Positions 49,254-57,861 of a stretch of 64,000 bases of DNA are shown here, in pieces. A program made the translations under genes and the position numbers. Each line of letters opens with the position of its first letter. Positions within the stretch are counted from its first letter, which is position 1. The notes below the pieces were generated by a model. That model did not search any database. It saw only the letters and a program-made list of their open reading frames with translations, and was not told where the DNA came from. The DNA is from Rubrivirga litoralis (GTDB lineage: Bacteria > Bacteroidota > Rhodothermia > Rhodothermales > Rubricoccaceae): assembly GCF_031846415.1 (NCBI RefSeq), contig NZ_JAVRHT010000021.1, forward strand, positions 5,579 to 69,578, in the 5' to 3' direction.

Positions 49254-50006
49254 CTAGAACGTGAACCCGATGAGCCCGCGGCTCCGGCCGCCGCGGCTTC
49301 GGTAGGCGTCGAATCCGATCCCGCCGAGAGTCTCGGTGCTCACGAGCGGGACGCCGCCGTAGGGGCCGATCGCGAACCGGCCGCCGAACGCCTCGAACTC
49401 GGCCTGGAGGCCAAGGATGGCTCCGGCGTGCGCCCCTAGCTTCGCCCCGCGGTCGAACGCGAAGTCGCTGTCGTTGAGCGAGTACGTCGCCCCGCCGTAG
49501 AGGCCGCCCGTCGTGGCGAGCGACACGCCGCGGCCGAGGGCGAACCGGCGGGTAACGGAGCCTTCGAGGCGCGAGCCGACTCCGTTCGCCCGGTACTGCG
49601 CCACGTCGGCGCCCAGGCCGCGGTAGAACCCAAGGCCCCCGTTCAGGTCGAGGTTCAGCGTGGTCCGGTCGCTCAGCGCCCGCTCGTACTGGACTTCGGG
49701 GCCGATCACAAACGACGTGCTGATGTCGCCGAAGTCGCTGCGCGAGGCGTAGGCGCCGACGGAGAGGCCGCTGGGGAGGTGGTACCCGATGGCGCCGGTC
49801 CTCGTCGTGATCAGGCCGATGCCGCTGCCGCCGTAGCCGCCCGACGCGGAGACCTCTCCGAAGAAGCCGGTGGGGAGACTTCCAACGGGCGGGGCGGTCT
49901 CGGACGCCGCGGCCTCGGACGCGGGCGGGGTGGCGGGAGGCGCGGCCACCTGCGCGGCGGCGAGCGGGGCGAAGGTGAGGGCGAGGGCAGTAACGAGGAG
50001 CCGCAT
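49254..50006 (-). CDS. Outer-membrane beta-barrel protein of unknown function
   Basis: 250 residues. Signal MRLLVTALALTFAPLAAAQ, then a Pro/Ala/Glu/Ser linker, then beta-strands (SASGGYGGSGIGLITTRTGA, GLSVGAYASRSDFGDISTSF, TTLNLDLNGGLGFYRGLGAD) ending in aromatic GLIGFTF, as in outer-membrane barrels. Similar in type to porin-like adhesion or OmpW-like proteins, but not assigned. Confidence 0.78.
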   Translation of the reverse strand: MRLLVTALALTFAPLAAAQVAAPPATPPASEAAASETAPPVGSLPTGFFGEVSASGGYGGSGIGLITTRTGAIGYHLPSGLSVGAYASRSDFGDISTSFVIGPEVQYERALSDRTTLNLDLNGGLGFYRGLGADVAQYRANGVGSRLEGSVTRRFALGRGVSLATTGGLYGGATYSLNDSDFAFDRGAKLGAHAGAILGLQAEFEAFGGRFAIGPYGGVPLVSTETLGGIGFDAYRSRGGRSRGLIGFTF

Positions 50007-50197
50007 GAGGCAGAGAGGAGGTGAAGGAGTCCGCCTAACGGAGCCTCCTTCTGCCTCGTACGCCTCTCGCGGCCAGGGCACGCCGTTGTGCCACCCCGCC
50101 CCGCCCGCCCTCAGACCGCTGCCCGAGCCGCGTGGGCGGGGCGGCTCGGTCGCCTCCAAGCGCACGCGCGTTCCCTCCCCGCCCCTGGCGTCGCCGG

Positions 50198-50821
50198 TCA
50201 CGACCCGTCGCGCTCGGGCGGGGCGGAGTCGGCCGACGGCGACAGGAGCGGCTCGGCCCACGCCGGCCCGAACACGGTCTCGCCGAGCGGCCGTCGCGGC
50301 TTGGGCGACGACGCGCGGGCGGCGAGGTCGGCCGGGACGAGGGCCGCGGGGTCCGGGGCGGGGTGGCCCAGCGCGAACGCGACCACGACCTCGAACGCGT
50401 CGGGCACGCCGAACGCCTCGGCCGCCGCCCCGCCCTCGACGCCGGCCATCTGGTGGAGGCCTAGGCCCCGCGTGGCCGCTGCGAGCGAGAGCGCGAGCCC
50501 AGCCGCGCCCAGGTCGTGGCGCCGGTGCCGGTTGTCCGCCCCGCCCCGCGCGAACGTGCGGGCGACGAGGCCGAGGCCGAGGACCGGCGCCGTCCGCGCC
50601 CAGGTCGGGTTGCGGCCGGTGAGCGCCGCCAGGATCGCCTGGTAGGCCGCGTCGCCGCGGCGGCCGACGACGAACCGCCACGGCTGCTCGTTGCGGCTCG
50701 ACGGCGCCCACCGAGCGGCCTCGAATACGCGCGCGAGGTCGTCGTCGGAGACGGCCCGGCCGTCGAAGGCGTACGGGCTCCGGCGGCGGCGGAGGAGGTC
50801 GAGCAGGTCGTCGTACGACAC
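50198..50821 (-). CDS. Nitroreductase-family flavoprotein
   Basis: 207 residues. The N-terminal RRRRSPYAFDGRAVSDDDLA, ARWAPSSRNEQPWRFVVGRR (FMN phosphate-binding) and the central GAAGLALSLAAATRGLGLHQ with VVVAFALGHPAP are family marks. It is an FMN-dependent NAD(P)H oxidoreductase; substrate unknown. Its tail carries a DSAPPERDG end encoded by GC-boxes. Confidence 0.9.
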   Translation of the reverse strand: MSYDDLLDLLRRRRSPYAFDGRAVSDDDLARVFEAARWAPSSRNEQPWRFVVGRRGDAAYQAILAALTGRNPTWARTAPVLGLGLVARTFARGGADNRHRRHDLGAAGLALSLAAATRGLGLHQMAGVEGGAAAEAFGVPDAFEVVVAFALGHPAPDPAALVPADLAARASSPKPRRPLGETVFGPAWAEPLLSPSADSAPPERDGS

Positions 50822-50900
50822 GGGGCGGGGCGGGCTCAGGGGGGCAGGCGCCGTCTTCTGCGACCGCTCGCCGCCGCGGTTCCCCGCCCCGCCCGGGCGA

Positions 50901-52088
50901 CTAGGCGTCGGCCCCGACCGCCTCGGCGACCGAGCCGAACCCGTCGCGCTCCAGCAGGCGCACGAGGCCGCGGTTGACGCGGCCGACCAGCCCCGGCCCC
51001 TCGTACACGAGCCCGGTGTAGACCTGGACGAGCGACGCCCCCGCCCGGATGCGGGCGTAGGCCGCCTCCGCCGAGTCCACGCCGCCCACGCCGACGATTG
51101 GGACTCGCCCGCCGGTCGTCCGGTAGAGGTGGCGCGCGAGCGCCGTCGCGCGCGCCGCGAGCGGCCGCCCGCTCAGGCCGCCCCGCCCGATGCGCCCCAC
51201 GGCGTCGGGCGGGGTGGCGAGCCCGCCGCGGTCGGCCGCCGTGTTGGCGGTGATAAAGCCGACCACGCCCCGGTCGAGGCAGATCTGGACCAGCTCGTCC
51301 GTCGCCCCCACGTCGACGCCGCCCGTCGGCGGCGGCGACAGCTTGACGAGGAGCGGGGGGCTCGCCTTCGGCTCGCGGGACCGGGGACCGAGGACCGGGG
51401 GCTGGGAAGAACGTTTGCTCGGGTGCCGGTCACCTTCGGGGGCGGGGCGGGCGACACGTACCGCCCCGCCCACCTCGTCCGCCACCGCCGCGAGCAGCGC
51501 GTCGAGCGTGTCGGGCGCCTCGAAGGTCTTGCCCTCGGCCGTGTTCGGGCACGACACGTTGAGGGCGAGGTAGTCGGCCTGCGGGGCGAGCGCGCGGACC
51601 GACGCCCGGAAGTCCTCGACGCCGGCCGCGCCCAGGATGTCCGGGCTGTGCGTCTTCGCCACGTTCACGCCCACCACGAGCCCGGACGGGGCGGCGGTCG
51701 CGGCCAGCCGCGCGGCGACGGCGGCGGCGCCGTCGTTGTTCAGCCCCATCCGGTTGACGAGCGCGCCGTCGGCCGGCAGCCGGAACGCCCGGGGCCGCGC
51801 GTTCCCCGCGCTCGGCCGCGCGCTGACCGACCCGACCTCGGCGTGCCCGAACCCGAGCGCCGCCCACAGCCGCACGAGCTCGGCGTTCTTGTCGAACCCG
51901 GCCGCGAGCCCGACGGGGTTCCGAAACCGGAGCCCCCACACCGTCTGCTCCAGCCCGGCGTCCGCCGCCCCGAACAGGGCGCCCGTGAGGGCGGGGAGGC
52001 GCTGCCCGAGCCGCCCCGCCCGCACCGCGAGCCCGTGGGCGCGCTCGGCGTCGAGGCGGAACAGGAGCGGTCGGAGACGGCGGTACAC
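50901..52088 (-). CDS. pyrD: Dihydroorotate dehydrogenase (quinone), class 2, with in-frame repeat insert
   Basis: 395 residues from a GTG; typical class 2 is about 340. Motifs are GLRFRNPVGLAAGFDKNAEL, GFGHAEVGSVSARP, RMGLNNDGAAAVAARL, VGVNVAKTHSPDI, ALNVSCPNTAEG (catalytic Ser), LLVKLSPP, GFITANTAADR and PIVGVGGVDSAEAAYARIRA. Between EVGGAVRVA and PPLLVKLSPP, at about residues 208-240, there is an extra low-complexity stretch encoded by heptad repeats and a GC-box. The upstream frame (MGGAVGRAPSAFRIHH) is repeat-derived, so the GTG at 52088 is preferred. It oxidises dihydroorotate with quinone at the inner membrane. Confidence 0.92.
   Translation of the reverse strand: MYRRLRPLLFRLDAERAHGLAVRAGRLGQRLPALTGALFGAADAGLEQTVWGLRFRNPVGLAAGFDKNAELVRLWAALGFGHAEVGSVSARPSAGNARPRAFRLPADGALVNRMGLNNDGAAAVAARLAATAAPSGLVVGVNVAKTHSPDILGAAGVEDFRASVRALAPQADYLALNVSCPNTAEGKTFEAPDTLDALLAAVADEVGGAVRVARPAPEGDRHPSKRSSQPPVLGPRSREPKASPPLLVKLSPPPTGGVDVGATDELVQICLDRGVVGFITANTAADRGGLATPPDAVGRIGRGGLSGRPLAARATALARHLYRTTGGRVPIVGVGGVDSAEAAYARIRAGASLVQVYTGLVYEGPGLVGRVNRGLVRLLERDGFGSVAEAVGADA
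51377..51412 (-). repeat. Heptad array inside pyrD
   Basis: On the plus strand CGGGACC, GGGGACC, GAGGACC, GGGGGCT, GGGAAGA follow one another in 7-nt phase. A GGGCGGGGCGG-type box and facing CCGCCCCGCCC follow at about 51440-51470. All of it is in the pyrD frame. Confidence 0.75.
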
Positions 52089-52256
52089 CCTTCTGAATGC
52101 GGAATGGTGAATGCGGAAGGCGGAAGGGGCACGTCCGACCGCCCCGCCCAAGCTACCGTCCGACGAGTGCCCCAGTAGAGACCGCCCCGCCCCCTGCGAG
52201 CGGGGCGGGGCGGTCAGGCACTTTCCGCGTTCAGCACTCCGAATTCCACATTCGGA
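52089..52256 (-). repeat. Facing heptad-phased arms between pyrD and the peptidase-barrel gene
   Basis: GAA words at 52095, 52102, 52109, 52116 and 52123 are exactly 7 apart. At the other end TTC words at 52223, 52230, 52244 and 52251 (with CTC at 52237) are also in 7-nt phase. The arms start and end at the two genes; the middle has GC-boxes and, on the minus strand, a TAGCTTGG box (52155-52148). Confidence 0.85.
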
Positions 52257-55200
52257 TTACCATCCCGGCGTCAGGTTGAGGCCGAACACGCCGCGCCCGG
52301 CCGCGAGGTCGCCGTCGTCGCCCCAGCGCGAGAACGGGAAGGCGTAGTACGGCTCGACGACGAGCGCACCGAGCACGCTGACCCGGGCCGAGACGCCGGC
52401 CGAGAAGACGGGCCGCTGGTCCCCGAACGAGCGCCCAAAGCTCGGCCCGTCCGCGCCCGCGCTCGCCTGGAACCGCGAGATCGGGATCGTCCCCCACGCC
52501 ATGCCCACGTCCGCGAACAGCGAGAGCTCGGTCGGGAGGTAGGGGAACGAGATCAGGCCGAGCTGGGGCACGCCGAGGAACGGCACGCGGACCTCGGCCG
52601 AGGCGACCGCCAGCTTGTTCCCGTACAGCCGCTCCTGGAAGTCCCCGAAGGCCCTGTTGTCCTCGAACGACCCGAACGAGTACCCGCGCACGTACTGGCC
52701 GTAGCCGATAAAGAGCGGGCTGAGCCGGAAGTTGTCGGCGTCGCCCCCGTACCGGCCAAAGTGGAGCGCGCGCACGGCGACCGTGAACGGCACGCGGCGC
52801 GGGAGGCCCGGGACGCGGACGACCTGGTAGCGCCGGGCGTCGGCCGTGATGGTCGCGTAGTCCAGCGACCCGAACGTGCCGTCCACGCCGAGGCGGTAGC
52901 GGTAGCCGCGGATGGGCGAGACGAACCCGAAGAACGAGGCGTCGCCCACGAACGAGGCCCCGGCCTCGGCGAGGTGGAGCGGGTCGGGGTCGAACCCCTC
53001 GAAGGGCTGCCGGCCCTCGAAAACGCCGAACCCGCTCGGGCCGCGCCGGAACGCGTCGTAGTCGAGGTCGAACCCGTACCGCCGGTAGCCGGCGTTGGCG
53101 TCGATCCGCTGGCTCTGATTGAGCGGGTACGATGCGAGCCCCCCAACCTGCGTGACGTACGTCCGGTAGTAGAGGCGCGTCCCGTAGCCGCCGGCCTCGG
53201 GCGGGGCGGCGCCATAGAACACCTGGAGGAACGGGATCTGCCCGACGATGGCCCCGTAGTTCAGGCGCCGGCCCCGGTTGAGGTAGAGGGCCTGCCCGCC
53301 GATGTCCTTGAACGTCCCGTTCGCGGCGACGGACACGCCGACGAGGTTGTCCGAGAGCTGGTCGGCGAACAGGAACGAGATGCCGCCGGCCACGCCGAAG
53401 CCCGAGTTGTAGAACGAGTCGTACCCGACGCCGACCTGGGGCTGCGAGATGTACTCGAGCGAGAGGCGCGGCGAGTACCCCCGCGTCGGGAACGTCTGCG
53501 CCACGGGGAGCCCGTCGGTCGCGTCGGCGAGGTAGGCCTGGATCGACGACGTCCCGATGGCCTCGACCGGCGGGAGCACGTCGGCGACGACCTCCTCCGG
53601 CGGGTCCCCGACGAGCGTCCCGACCGCCTCCTCGGCCGGCGTCCGGTACACCGAGTACCGCTGCGCCTCGAAGACGGAGTAGGCGAGCTCGCCGGTCTCG
53701 TCGGCCACCGAGAGCGCCGGCGAGAGGTCGGCGATGCCGGCCACGCCGGTCGCCAGGTTCGTCACCTGGTAGCGGTCGCCGGTCGCGACGTCGTAGCGGT
53801 AGACGTCGTTGAACCCGGCCCGGTCCGAGATAAAGTAGAGGCTCTGCCCATCGGGGCTCCACGCCGGGTTGATGTGCTTGACGTCGTCGAAGAGGTCGAG
53901 CACCTCCACCCCGCCCGTCGCCACGTCGTAGAGCGCGATCTGCACGGGCGAGAACGTGAGGCGGACAAAGTCGGTCTCGGGGCCGCGGTCGGTGACGAAC
54001 GCGATCTGCGAGCCGTCCGGGCTCCAGGCCGGCTGGATGTCGGCGTAGCGGTCGTTCGTGAGCTGGGTCACGACGCCGTCGTCCGCCCCGCCCACGCCCA
54101 CCGCGTACAGGTCGGAGATCCCACCCTGGACGCCGGCGAACACGATCGTCGAGCCGTCCGGGCTCCACGACGGGTCCTTGATGGCGCCGATGCCCTCGAC
54201 CGTGAGGCGCTTGACGACGTCGCGGTTCTCGACGTCGAGGACGGCGATCTCGTTGTCGCCGCCGGCGAACACGACGTAGGCGAAGTAGCGGCTGTCGGGG
54301 CTCCAGGTGCCGGCGCTCTCGATAAAGCGGATGGCGTCGAAGTGCGTGTTGGTCCCTACCGACTCCAGCTTCGTCAGCACCTCGCCCGTCTCGGCGTCGG
54401 CCAGGAACAGGTCGATCCCGAACAGGTCGAGCTCGGAGAGGAAGGCCACGTAGCGGCCGTCGGGCGAGAGCTGCGGGGCGATGTTGGTCCCGCCCGTCTC
54501 GCGCTCGCGGGCCAGGAGCCGCGTGGCGTCGATGGTGGGGAGCGAGTCAGGATAGGCGAGGTAGCGGGGCGGCCCCGGTCGCTCGCCCTCGGCGAACGCT
54601 TCGGCCCGCTCGCGGCGCTCCTCGGCGATGTCCTCGAGCTCCTCCGGGGTGCGGGGCGGCCGGGGCACCGAGCGGCCCGCCGCCGGGGGCACGAGCGTCG
54701 CGCGGAGCGCGCGCTCCCACTGCGCCGAAATGCTGTCGGGGCGGACGCCGGTGACGGCGACGAGGGCCGAGTCGAGCGGCATGTCGAGCGCCGTGCGGAA
54801 CAGCTGGACGCCGGCCTCGTCGCCGTAGGTGCCGCCGACGTAGGCCCAGAACGGCTGCCCGTACTGGTACTCGTTGTAGCGGCCCGAGCGCTGGAGCTCG
54901 TCGAGCGTCGGGAAGTCGTCGCGGAGCACGGCGTCGCGCATCCACATGGCCGTCAGCGCGTCCCGGCGCCCGACCGAGTAGTACTCGGCCATCCCCTCGA
55001 TGACGAAGAGCGGGAGCCGGACGAACTGGGCGAACCGGCCCGACGTCCGCGCGATGTCGTACTGGAACTGGTGGACGAGCTCGTGGCCCAGCACGTGGTC
55101 GGTCGCGGCGTACGTCGAGGCGACCGGGAGCACCACGCGGAGCCGGGCGCCCTCGGTCACGCCCTGCGTGCCCTCGCCGATGTTGGCGATGTTCGTCTGC

Positions 55201-55499
55201 CGGAAGTCGGCGTCGTCGGCGTAGAGCACGATCGACTTGCGGTCCTCGAACTGGTGGTCGAGGATCGTCGAGAGCCGGTCGTACCACCGCTCGGCCATCC
55301 GCGCCACGTCCTGGACCGACTGGTCCATGCCCTCGTAGTAGTAGATGTCGAAGTGCTCGGTCTCGAGCACCTGGAAGTCGAAGGTGTCGTAGCGGACCTT
55401 GTTGCGGCCGAAGTACTGGGCCTGGGCCGCCGGCGCGAGGGCCAGGACCGTGGCGGCGAGGAGCAGGCCGTGGACGAGGCGGCGGGCAGTAGGGCGCAT
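52257..55499 (-). CDS. MA-clan peptidase / TolB-like propeller / outer-membrane barrel fusion
   Basis: 1080 residues. A signal peptide (HGLLLAATVLALAPAAQA) is followed by a peptidase MA-like domain with HExxH in VLGHELVHQFQYD (His139, Glu140, His143) and VIEGMAEYYSVGRRDA. Residues about 320-650 hold TolB/WD40-type repeats (APQLSPDGRYVAFLS, DPSWSPDGSTIVFAG, QPAWSPDGSQIAFVT, NPAWSPDGQSLYFIS). From about 700 to the end is an Omp85-like barrel (GYSPRLSLEYISQPQVGVGY, YVRGYSFGSFEDNRAFG). It is probably an outer-membrane surface protease; similar architectures exist in Bacteroidota-related phyla, but the role is not established. Confidence 0.85.
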   Translation of the reverse strand: MRPTARRLVHGLLLAATVLALAPAAQAQYFGRNKVRYDTFDFQVLETEHFDIYYYEGMDQSVQDVARMAERWYDRLSTILDHQFEDRKSIVLYADDADFRQTNIANIGEGTQGVTEGARLRVVLPVASTYAATDHVLGHELVHQFQYDIARTSGRFAQFVRLPLFVIEGMAEYYSVGRRDALTAMWMRDAVLRDDFPTLDELQRSGRYNEYQYGQPFWAYVGGTYGDEAGVQLFRTALDMPLDSALVAVTGVRPDSISAQWERALRATLVPPAAGRSVPRPPRTPEELEDIAEERRERAEAFAEGERPGPPRYLAYPDSLPTIDATRLLARERETGGTNIAPQLSPDGRYVAFLSELDLFGIDLFLADAETGEVLTKLESVGTNTHFDAIRFIESAGTWSPDSRYFAYVVFAGGDNEIAVLDVENRDVVKRLTVEGIGAIKDPSWSPDGSTIVFAGVQGGISDLYAVGVGGADDGVVTQLTNDRYADIQPAWSPDGSQIAFVTDRGPETDFVRLTFSPVQIALYDVATGGVEVLDLFDDVKHINPAWSPDGQSLYFISDRAGFNDVYRYDVATGDRYQVTNLATGVAGIADLSPALSVADETGELAYSVFEAQRYSVYRTPAEEAVGTLVGDPPEEVVADVLPPVEAIGTSSIQAYLADATDGLPVAQTFPTRGYSPRLSLEYISQPQVGVGYDSFYNSGFGVAGGISFLFADQLSDNLVGVSVAANGTFKDIGGQALYLNRGRRLNYGAIVGQIPFLQVFYGAAPPEAGGYGTRLYYRTYVTQVGGLASYPLNQSQRIDANAGYRRYGFDLDYDAFRRGPSGFGVFEGRQPFEGFDPDPLHLAEAGASFVGDASFFGFVSPIRGYRYRLGVDGTFGSLDYATITADARRYQVVRVPGLPRRVPFTVAVRALHFGRYGGDADNFRLSPLFIGYGQYVRGYSFGSFEDNRAFGDFQERLYGNKLAVASAEVRVPFLGVPQLGLISFPYLPTELSLFADVGMAWGTIPISRFQASAGADGPSFGRSFGDQRPVFSAGVSARVSVLGALVVEPYYAFPFSRWGDDGDLAAGRGVFGLNLTPGW

Positions 55500-55847
55500 G
55501 GGGGCGGGGGGTTGAGGCAGGGCCGGGCGGGGCGGCGGCCGCGTCACGGGGGGCACGCGGAAAGGCCCCGGGGCGTCTCCTGCGTCCGGTTCTAACCGGG
55601 CGCCCGGGGGCGGGTTCTAGCGGAGTTCTCACGGACCCCTCAACACACCCCCGGGAGGGGCCTGAGCGGGCGGGGCGGCCCCGCCCACCTCACGTCCTGC
55701 CCGTCCACCTGCCGCACGAACCGCCGGGCGGCGGCGTTCGTATCTGTGGACGCGGGCGCCCCCCTTTTTCCACCCCGCCCCGGCCGCGAGGGGGACCGCG
55801 TGCGGAGCCGCCCCGCCCGACCCGCCCCTCTTCCTCCGCCCCCGCCT

Positions 55848-57731
55848 ATGCCCACGCTCGCCGCCACCGCCCGCGACGACGCCCAGGTCCGCTACCGGAT
55901 CTTCAGCGTCGTGGTCCTGGCCGTCCTCGCGTTCCTCGCCGCCCGGCTCGTCCAGATGCAGCTGCTCGACACGGAGCAGTACGCGACCGAGGCCGAGGGC
56001 AACGCCATCGAGACCAAGATCGTCCGCCCCGCCCGGGGCTACATCTACGACCGGAACGGGGTGCTCCTCGTCGACAACGAGACGACGCTGAGCGTGACCG
56101 TGGCCCCGCGGTACTTCGACGAGGCCGACCTCCCGCTCGTGGCCGAGCTGGCGGGGCGGCCGCTCGACGAGGTGGCCGCGCGGTACGCCGAGATCACGGC
56201 TCGGAGCCGGTACCAGGAGGACGTCCTGCTCAAGAACGTCCCGTTCTGGACGTTCGCGCGGCTCCAGGAGAACCAGTACCGCCTGCGCGGGATCGGCTTC
56301 CGCGAGGACCAGCAGCGGCGGTACCACTCGGACGCGAAGCTCACGCACGCGCTCGGGTTCGTGAACGAGATCAACGAGGACGAGCTCGACCGGATGGAGG
56401 AGCAGGGGTTCCGGCTGGGCGACCGGATCGGGAAGACCGGGCTCGAGGCCGAGTACGAGCCCATCCTGCGCGGCCGCGTCGGCCGCGAGTTCTGGCTCGT
56501 CAACGTCCACGGCATGGACGTGCAGCCGTACGAGGGCGGGGCGGAAAACGTCGAGCCCCAGTCGGGCGCGGCGCTCACGCTGGCCGTCGACGCCTCGGTC
56601 CAGGCGCTCGCCGAGAGCCTGTTCGTGGACAAGCGGGGCGGGGCGGTCATGATCGACGTGAACACGGGCGGGATCATCTCGATGGTCTCGGCGCCGGACT
56701 TCGACCTCGACATCTACCGCGACGGGTTCACGCAGGCCGAGGTCGACTTCCTCTACCGGAACCCCCAGAAGCCGGACTTTAACCGGGCGACCCAGGCGAG
56801 CCTCCCGCCGGGCTCGACGTGGAAGCCGTTCATGGCCGCCGTCGCGCTCGAGGAGGGCATGATCAAGCCCGAGACCACGCTCTACTGCCCCGGCGGCTAC
56901 CGGATCGGCGGCCGGCTCTACCGCTGCCACGGCGGCGCCCACGGCGACATCGCCGTCGAGGACGCCATCCGCGTCTCGTGCAACACGTTCTTCTTCCGCC
57001 TCATGAACGACACGTTCGTGAACGCGGAGCACCCCGAGGGCATCACCATGGACCTCGACCGCTTCGGCTACTGGACGCGGCAGTTCGGGTTCGGCCAGCT
57101 CGCCCCGCTCGACATCCCCAACCAGGGGCCGGGCCTCATCCCGGACTCGTCGTACTACGACGAGCGGTGGCCGGCGGGCTGGGGGCCGGGCTACACGGTG
57201 AACCTCGGGATCGGCCAGGGCAACATGGGCACGAGCCCGCTCCAGCTCGCCCGCTACACGGCGGCCGTCGCCAACGGCGGCACGCTCGTGACGCCCCACT
57301 TCGTCAAGTCCATCACGGACCCGGCCACGGGCGTGACGCGAGAGCCCGCGTACAAGCGGCCGAGCCAGATCCCGATCGAGCCCCGCAACTTCGCCGTCGT
57401 CCGCGCCGGGATGCGCGAGGTGGTCGAGGGCGCCGGGACGGCGCGGCGCGCGCGGATCGACGCCGTGGACGACTTCCCCAAGATCCCCGTCGCCGGCAAG
57501 ACCGGCACGGCCGAAAACCCGCGCGGCAAGGACCACTCGGTCTTTATCGCCTACGCCCCGGCCGACGACCCGCAGGTGGCCGTCGGGGTCATCGTCGAGA
57601 ACGCCGGGTACGGCGGGACGGCCGCGGCGCCGATCGCGAGCCTCATGATCGAGCAGTACTTCCGGGGGACCGTCACGCGGCCCCAGCTCGTCGAGTTCGT
57701 CCGCGCCCAGCGCTCGGTCGGCCGGATTTGA
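55848..57731 (+). CDS. mrdA: Penicillin-binding protein 2 (peptidoglycan D,D-transpeptidase)
   Basis: 627 residues. One N-terminal membrane helix (FSVVVLAVLAFLAARLVQMQ), a dimerisation domain starting RPARGYIYDRNGVLLVDNE, and the transpeptidase domain with PPGSTWKPF (Ser323, Lys326), SCNTFFF and AGKTGTAEN (Lys551). It cross-links side-wall peptidoglycan with RodA. The ATG at 55848 follows 34 repeat-encoded codons. It is 130 nt upstream of rodA. Confidence 0.95.
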   Translation: MPTLAATARDDAQVRYRIFSVVVLAVLAFLAARLVQMQLLDTEQYATEAEGNAIETKIVRPARGYIYDRNGVLLVDNETTLSVTVAPRYFDEADLPLVAELAGRPLDEVAARYAEITARSRYQEDVLLKNVPFWTFARLQENQYRLRGIGFREDQQRRYHSDAKLTHALGFVNEINEDELDRMEEQGFRLGDRIGKTGLEAEYEPILRGRVGREFWLVNVHGMDVQPYEGGAENVEPQSGAALTLAVDASVQALAESLFVDKRGGAVMIDVNTGGIISMVSAPDFDLDIYRDGFTQAEVDFLYRNPQKPDFNRATQASLPPGSTWKPFMAAVALEEGMIKPETTLYCPGGYRIGGRLYRCHGGAHGDIAVEDAIRVSCNTFFFRLMNDTFVNAEHPEGITMDLDRFGYWTRQFGFGQLAPLDIPNQGPGLIPDSSYYDERWPAGWGPGYTVNLGIGQGNMGTSPLQLARYTAAVANGGTLVTPHFVKSITDPATGVTREPAYKRPSQIPIEPRNFAVVRAGMREVVEGAGTARRARIDAVDDFPKIPVAGKTGTAENPRGKDHSVFIAYAPADDPQVAVGVIVENAGYGGTAAAPIASLMIEQYFRGTVTRPQLVEFVRAQRSVGRI

Positions 57732-57861
57732 TCAGGAGGACCTGATCGGGAACGAGGAAAGGGGAACTGGGAAATGGCAGACCACGCAAGGTGCCGCCCC
57801 ACTCGATCCCTCACCGTTACTCCTCTTCCGATTTCCCCTTTCCCATTGCCCATTTTCCTAG
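57732..57861 (+). repeat. Facing heptad-phased arms between mrdA and rodA
   Basis: GAA at 57750, 57757, 57764 and 57771 are exactly 7 apart (GGGAACG, AGGAAAG, GGGAACT, GGGAAAT). The right arm has TTC at 57826, 57833 and 57840, then ATTGCCC and ATTTTCC in phase, ending 4 nt before the rodA ATG. Arms GGGAAA and TTTCCC are complementary. A small hairpin (GATCAGG / CCTGATC, 57730-57747) overlaps the mrdA stop. Confidence 0.8.

Noticed and set aside
52761..55595. 944-codon plus-strand open frame opposite the peptidase-barrel gene
   Set aside because: It is the antisense shadow of a gene with clear domains; its Arg/Val/Asp-rich translation has no motif.
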